A stretch of DNA of 54,809 nt, taken from positions 1 through 54,809 of the forward strand of contig DXBJ01000050.1 in the NCBI GenBank assembly GCA_019116585.1, read 5' to 3'. Origin of the DNA: Candidatus Faecalibacterium gallistercoris. Its GTDB lineage: Bacteria; Bacillota; Clostridia; Oscillospirales; Ruminococcaceae. Numbering within the stretch: position 1 is the first letter of the stretch; every line of letters starts with the position of its first letter. Position numbers and translations under genes: made by a program. The notes under the pieces are model-generated. The model did not search any database and was not told the DNA's origin. It saw only the letters and a program-made list of their open reading frames with translations. This document shows, one piece after another, positions 52,558 to 54,809 of this stretch.

Positions 52558-54324
52558 TCAGAAGAGGGTGATGCGGCCTGCGCCGTAGGGGTTCTCGTAG
52601 TCCAGCAGGTAGCCGGGGTAGTCGGCCAGGGGGCTGTTGGCGCTGGTCATGACGGCGCCGTCGAACAGCATGGCGTAGCTGGACAGGACCAGGTAGTCCT
52701 CGGACACGTAGTCCTTGACCAGGGTGGCGCCGTCGAACATGGCAAAGCCGTCGCCCAGGCTGCGCAGGGTGTAGTTCATGCCGGCCATGTTGTAGGTACG
52801 GTTGGGGTCAAGGGGCTCGTAAGCGCCGGTGGCCTTGTTGTAGATCTTGACGTTCTGGACGCGGGGCGTGCCGGTGGCGGGGCCGCTCCAGACGCCCTGG
52901 TCGTCGGTCTGGACGGTGTTGGGGATGTCGGTGTGGATCTCATAGGTCGCGCCGGCCACCTGCAGGAAGCCGCCGTTCTCCTGGCCGGAACCGGCATACC
53001 GTGCGCCGAACTCCAGAGCGTTCTGGATCTGGGCGCCGGTGACCGACATCAGGCAGGCCACGTTGCCGAAGGGGCTGACCGTCTTGCAGGACATATAGGT
53101 CCAGTCGCCGGCGGGGATGTCGGAGCGGATGCCGCCGCCGTTCATGATGGCGATGTCACAGCTGAGCTGCTCGATCTCGTTGAAGTAGGCGTAGATGCCG
53201 TCGGCCACCAGGTCGCCCATGTTGGTCTCCTGCGAGCGGATGAGGCGGTCGCCGGTGACGGGGTCGTTGATGTAGAAGTTGATGGGGCTCTCGGCGATCT
53301 TCTCGCCCAGCATGTTGTCCACCGCGTTGATCCAGTCGGTCTGGAGGATCAGGGTCTCGTTGAAGGGGTTGACGTTGCTGGAGGAGATCAGCTCGGTGGT
53401 GAAGTTGCGGTCGGTGTCGATGGTCATGCGGCCCACGTTGCCCAGATAGCAGCCGGTCTGGGTCAGGACGACGGGGTTGCCCTCGGCGTCGCGGACGGTC
53501 TCGCCGGGCATCTCGGTGTGGGAGTGGCCGTCGATGAACGCATTGAAGCCGACGGTGTGCTGGATGACCTCACGGCTGGTCCAGGGCGAGGAGGAGCCGT
53601 CCACGCCCAGGTGGCCCAGGCCGATGACAAAGTCGGCGTACAGCCATGCCTCGTCGATGGCCTTCTGGACGGCGTCGTAGAGCTCCTGGCCGTCGTCGCC
53701 GCCGTCGATGCCGTAGATGTACTCGTTCTGGCCGGCGTCCATGAAGTAGGCGGGGGTGGATTTGGTGATGGTCTCGGGGGTGGTCACACCGATGAAGGCC
53801 AGGATGCGGCCGCCGCGGAAGAAGTACTTGATGGCGGGCAGCACCTTTTTGCCGGTGCGCAGGTCCTTGAAGTTGCAGCTGATGTAGGGGAAGTTGGCCT
53901 CTTCGTTGACGATCTCCAGGATGCGGTCCATGCCGTAGTCGAACTCATGGTTGCCCAGAGTGGCCAGGTCATAGCCGGCGGAGTTCATCAGCTTGATGAT
54001 GGAGGCGCCCTTGTCCATGGCGCCATAGGCGGTGCCCTGGATGTGGTCGCCGGCGTCCAGCAGCAGGACGTCCATGCCGGCGTCCTCGTAGCTCTTCTTG
54101 AGGGCCTCGATGGAGGCGTAGGTCAGCTCCGGAGCCTCGTTGTCGATGTAGGTGTGTACGTCGTTGGTGTACAGGATGGTGATGGGGTGTTTTTCAGGCG
54201 CGATCGGGGGATAGAACAGGCCGTCCGCACTGACGGGGGCGGCGGTAATGCCCAGGGCGGCGGCTGCGCCGGTCAAAGCGCCGGCCGCTTTCAGGAAATT
54301 ACGGCGCGAAATATAGCTTTTCAT
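52558..54324 (-). CDS. Tat-exported 5'-nucleotidase/metallophosphatase
   Basis: 588 residues. Tat signal ISRRNFLKAAGALTGAAAAL (SRRNFLK is the twin-arginine consensus) ending near PVSA. Metallophosphatase motifs NDVHTY, DAGDH, TLGNHEFDYG, DGHSHTE; then the 5'-nucleotidase C-terminal substrate domain (SQETNMGDLVADGI, NGGGIRSDIPAGDWTY, FGNVACLMSVTG). Likely frees phosphate and nucleosides from nucleotides outside the cell. Monocistronic, promoter at 54411-54439. Confidence 0.93.
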   Translation of the reverse strand: MKSYISRRNFLKAAGALTGAAAALGITAAPVSADGLFYPPIAPEKHPITILYTNDVHTYIDNEAPELTYASIEALKKSYEDAGMDVLLLDAGDHIQGTAYGAMDKGASIIKLMNSAGYDLATLGNHEFDYGMDRILEIVNEEANFPYISCNFKDLRTGKKVLPAIKYFFRGGRILAFIGVTTPETITKSTPAYFMDAGQNEYIYGIDGGDDGQELYDAVQKAIDEAWLYADFVIGLGHLGVDGSSSPWTSREVIQHTVGFNAFIDGHSHTEMPGETVRDAEGNPVVLTQTGCYLGNVGRMTIDTDRNFTTELISSSNVNPFNETLILQTDWINAVDNMLGEKIAESPINFYINDPVTGDRLIRSQETNMGDLVADGIYAYFNEIEQLSCDIAIMNGGGIRSDIPAGDWTYMSCKTVSPFGNVACLMSVTGAQIQNALEFGARYAGSGQENGGFLQVAGATYEIHTDIPNTVQTDDQGVWSGPATGTPRVQNVKIYNKATGAYEPLDPNRTYNMAGMNYTLRSLGDGFAMFDGATLVKDYVSEDYLVLSSYAMLFDGAVMTSANSPLADYPGYLLDYENPYGAGRITLF

Positions 54325-54410
54325 CGAAACGTCCTCCTCATTCTATTGACAGGAATGTGGTTTTTACCCTGTGCGGCGGGATGCCACGACCCCGCTGCAC
54401 CATCACCATA

Positions 54411-54439
54411 ACAATAGCACAAAAACCGGCCTAAAACAA
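54411..54439 (-). promoter_or_regulatory. Nucleotidase promoter
   Basis: Leftward TTGTTT (54439-54434), 17 nt, TATTGT (54416-54411). Confidence 0.7.
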
Positions 54440-54610
54440 GACCCAAACAGTCAAAATCTGACTTTTTGAGCGGATAAAAGAAAATATCTTGGGCAGGTTC
54501 GCTAAAAAATGGGAAAGATTTTACGCCGTTCATACGAAAAAACAAAACAAAGACAGGACACAGGGAGAAAAAACTTTTTTCTGAAAGTATACTTGTAATA
54601 CAGGACGTCG

Positions 54611-54745
54611 CAGACTATCAAAAAAGTCCCGTCCAGCCGACATGTGCGGATGGACGGGACACATACAGGGAAATTGAACGCTGAGAGTGTGCGAGCCGCC
54701 TTGCGGCGAGTGCGCGGTTCAGCGCTCAATTTTGTCCCCAGGGGG
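54611..54745 (-). repeat. Structured repeat, copy 4 (inverted, short form)
   Basis: Same P3 and P4 as copies 1-3 on the opposite strand, upstream of and co-directional with the nucleotidase gene. One P3 arm has a G-U wobble (AGCGTTC opposite GAGCGCT), the inner hairpin is GCCGC-AAG-GCGGC, and P4 is at 54660-54626 with TTTTTT. The P1-P2 module is absent; instead a different hairpin (CTGCGCCA/TGGCGCAG, about 54747-54805) stands directly on its 5' side. Confidence 0.8.
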
Positions 54746-54809
54746 CAGCTGCGCCAAGCGCGTCCAGTGGACGAAGCAGCGAAGGCGCGGCTGGCGCAGC
54801 GCTCCGGTT

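Noticed and set aside
1-54809. CRISPR array or prophage
   Set aside because: No regularly spaced short repeats, and no phage structural, integrase or lysis genes.

Overview
This looks like chromosome from a GC-rich, low-motility gut Firmicute. The gene set (rpmG-secE-nusG-rplKAJL, a ywiB-like gene next to argS, sigma-A promoters with 17-bp spacers, YesM/YesN-type sugar regulation, many lipoproteins) points to Clostridia. The roughly 60% GC and the style of the genes suggest the Oscillospiraceae/Ruminococcaceae (Faecalibacterium, Subdoligranulum, Gemmiger neighbourhood). The genus is inference.

Layout. 1-133: a copy of a structured repeat. 190-1350: a lower-GC stretch with a promoter and a terminator on the minus strand but no convincing protein, a candidate long RNA. 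1.5-5.8 kb (-): ddl-murI-DUF1934-argS. 6.0-9.7 kb (+): rpmG-secE-nusG-rplK-rplA, then rplJ-rplL behind an L10 leader. 9.75-9.97 kb: second repeat copy. 10.0-12.1 kb (-): a TetR regulator and the MFS exporter it probably controls. 12.1-20.3 kb: a decaying redox island (three aldo/keto reductase genes, two of them broken; flavin reductase; flavodoxin lipoprotein; frameshifted iron alcohol dehydrogenase; deleted MATE; truncated XRE regulator), interrupted by an intact AbrB-ABC transporter cassette. 20.5-28.6 kb (-): a YesMN-type carbohydrate locus (sensor kinase, frameshifted GH115-like glycosidase, two ABC permeases, binding protein, response regulator). Its regulator has lost its receiver domain to nested IS3-like and IS1182-like fragments (28.6-29.9 kb). 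30.1-31.8 kb (-): a flavin-dependent surface reductase. 32.2 kb: rpmE. 32.7-36.7 kb (+): a Gld-like ABC system with DUF4340. 36.7 kb: third repeat copy. 37.2-41.9 kb (+): potABCD, then an acyl-ACP thioesterase. 42.0 kb: a candidate small RNA. 42.4-45.7 kb (+): IMP dehydrogenase and nicotinate phosphoribosyltransferase. 45.75 kb: tRNA-Leu(UAA). 46-47.2 kb: SPFH protein plus a ribbon-helix-helix protein. 47.3-54.3 kb: a D,D-carboxypeptidase homologue with all three catalytic motifs altered, a metallophosphoesterase, membrane proteins, a Ca2+/Na+ exchanger and a Tat-exported 5'-nucleotidase. 54.6 kb: fourth repeat copy, inverted.

The strongest unexplained signal is the four-copy repeat (about 130-215 bp). 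Its stems change by compensatory substitutions while its loops stay fixed, it ends in an intrinsic terminator, and two copies sit beside host terminators whose sequence reappears on the far side. The second is the 1.1-kb non-coding transcription unit with an internally duplicated, foldable module. Both look like RNA rather than protein genes. All assignments come from reading the sequence; no database search was run.
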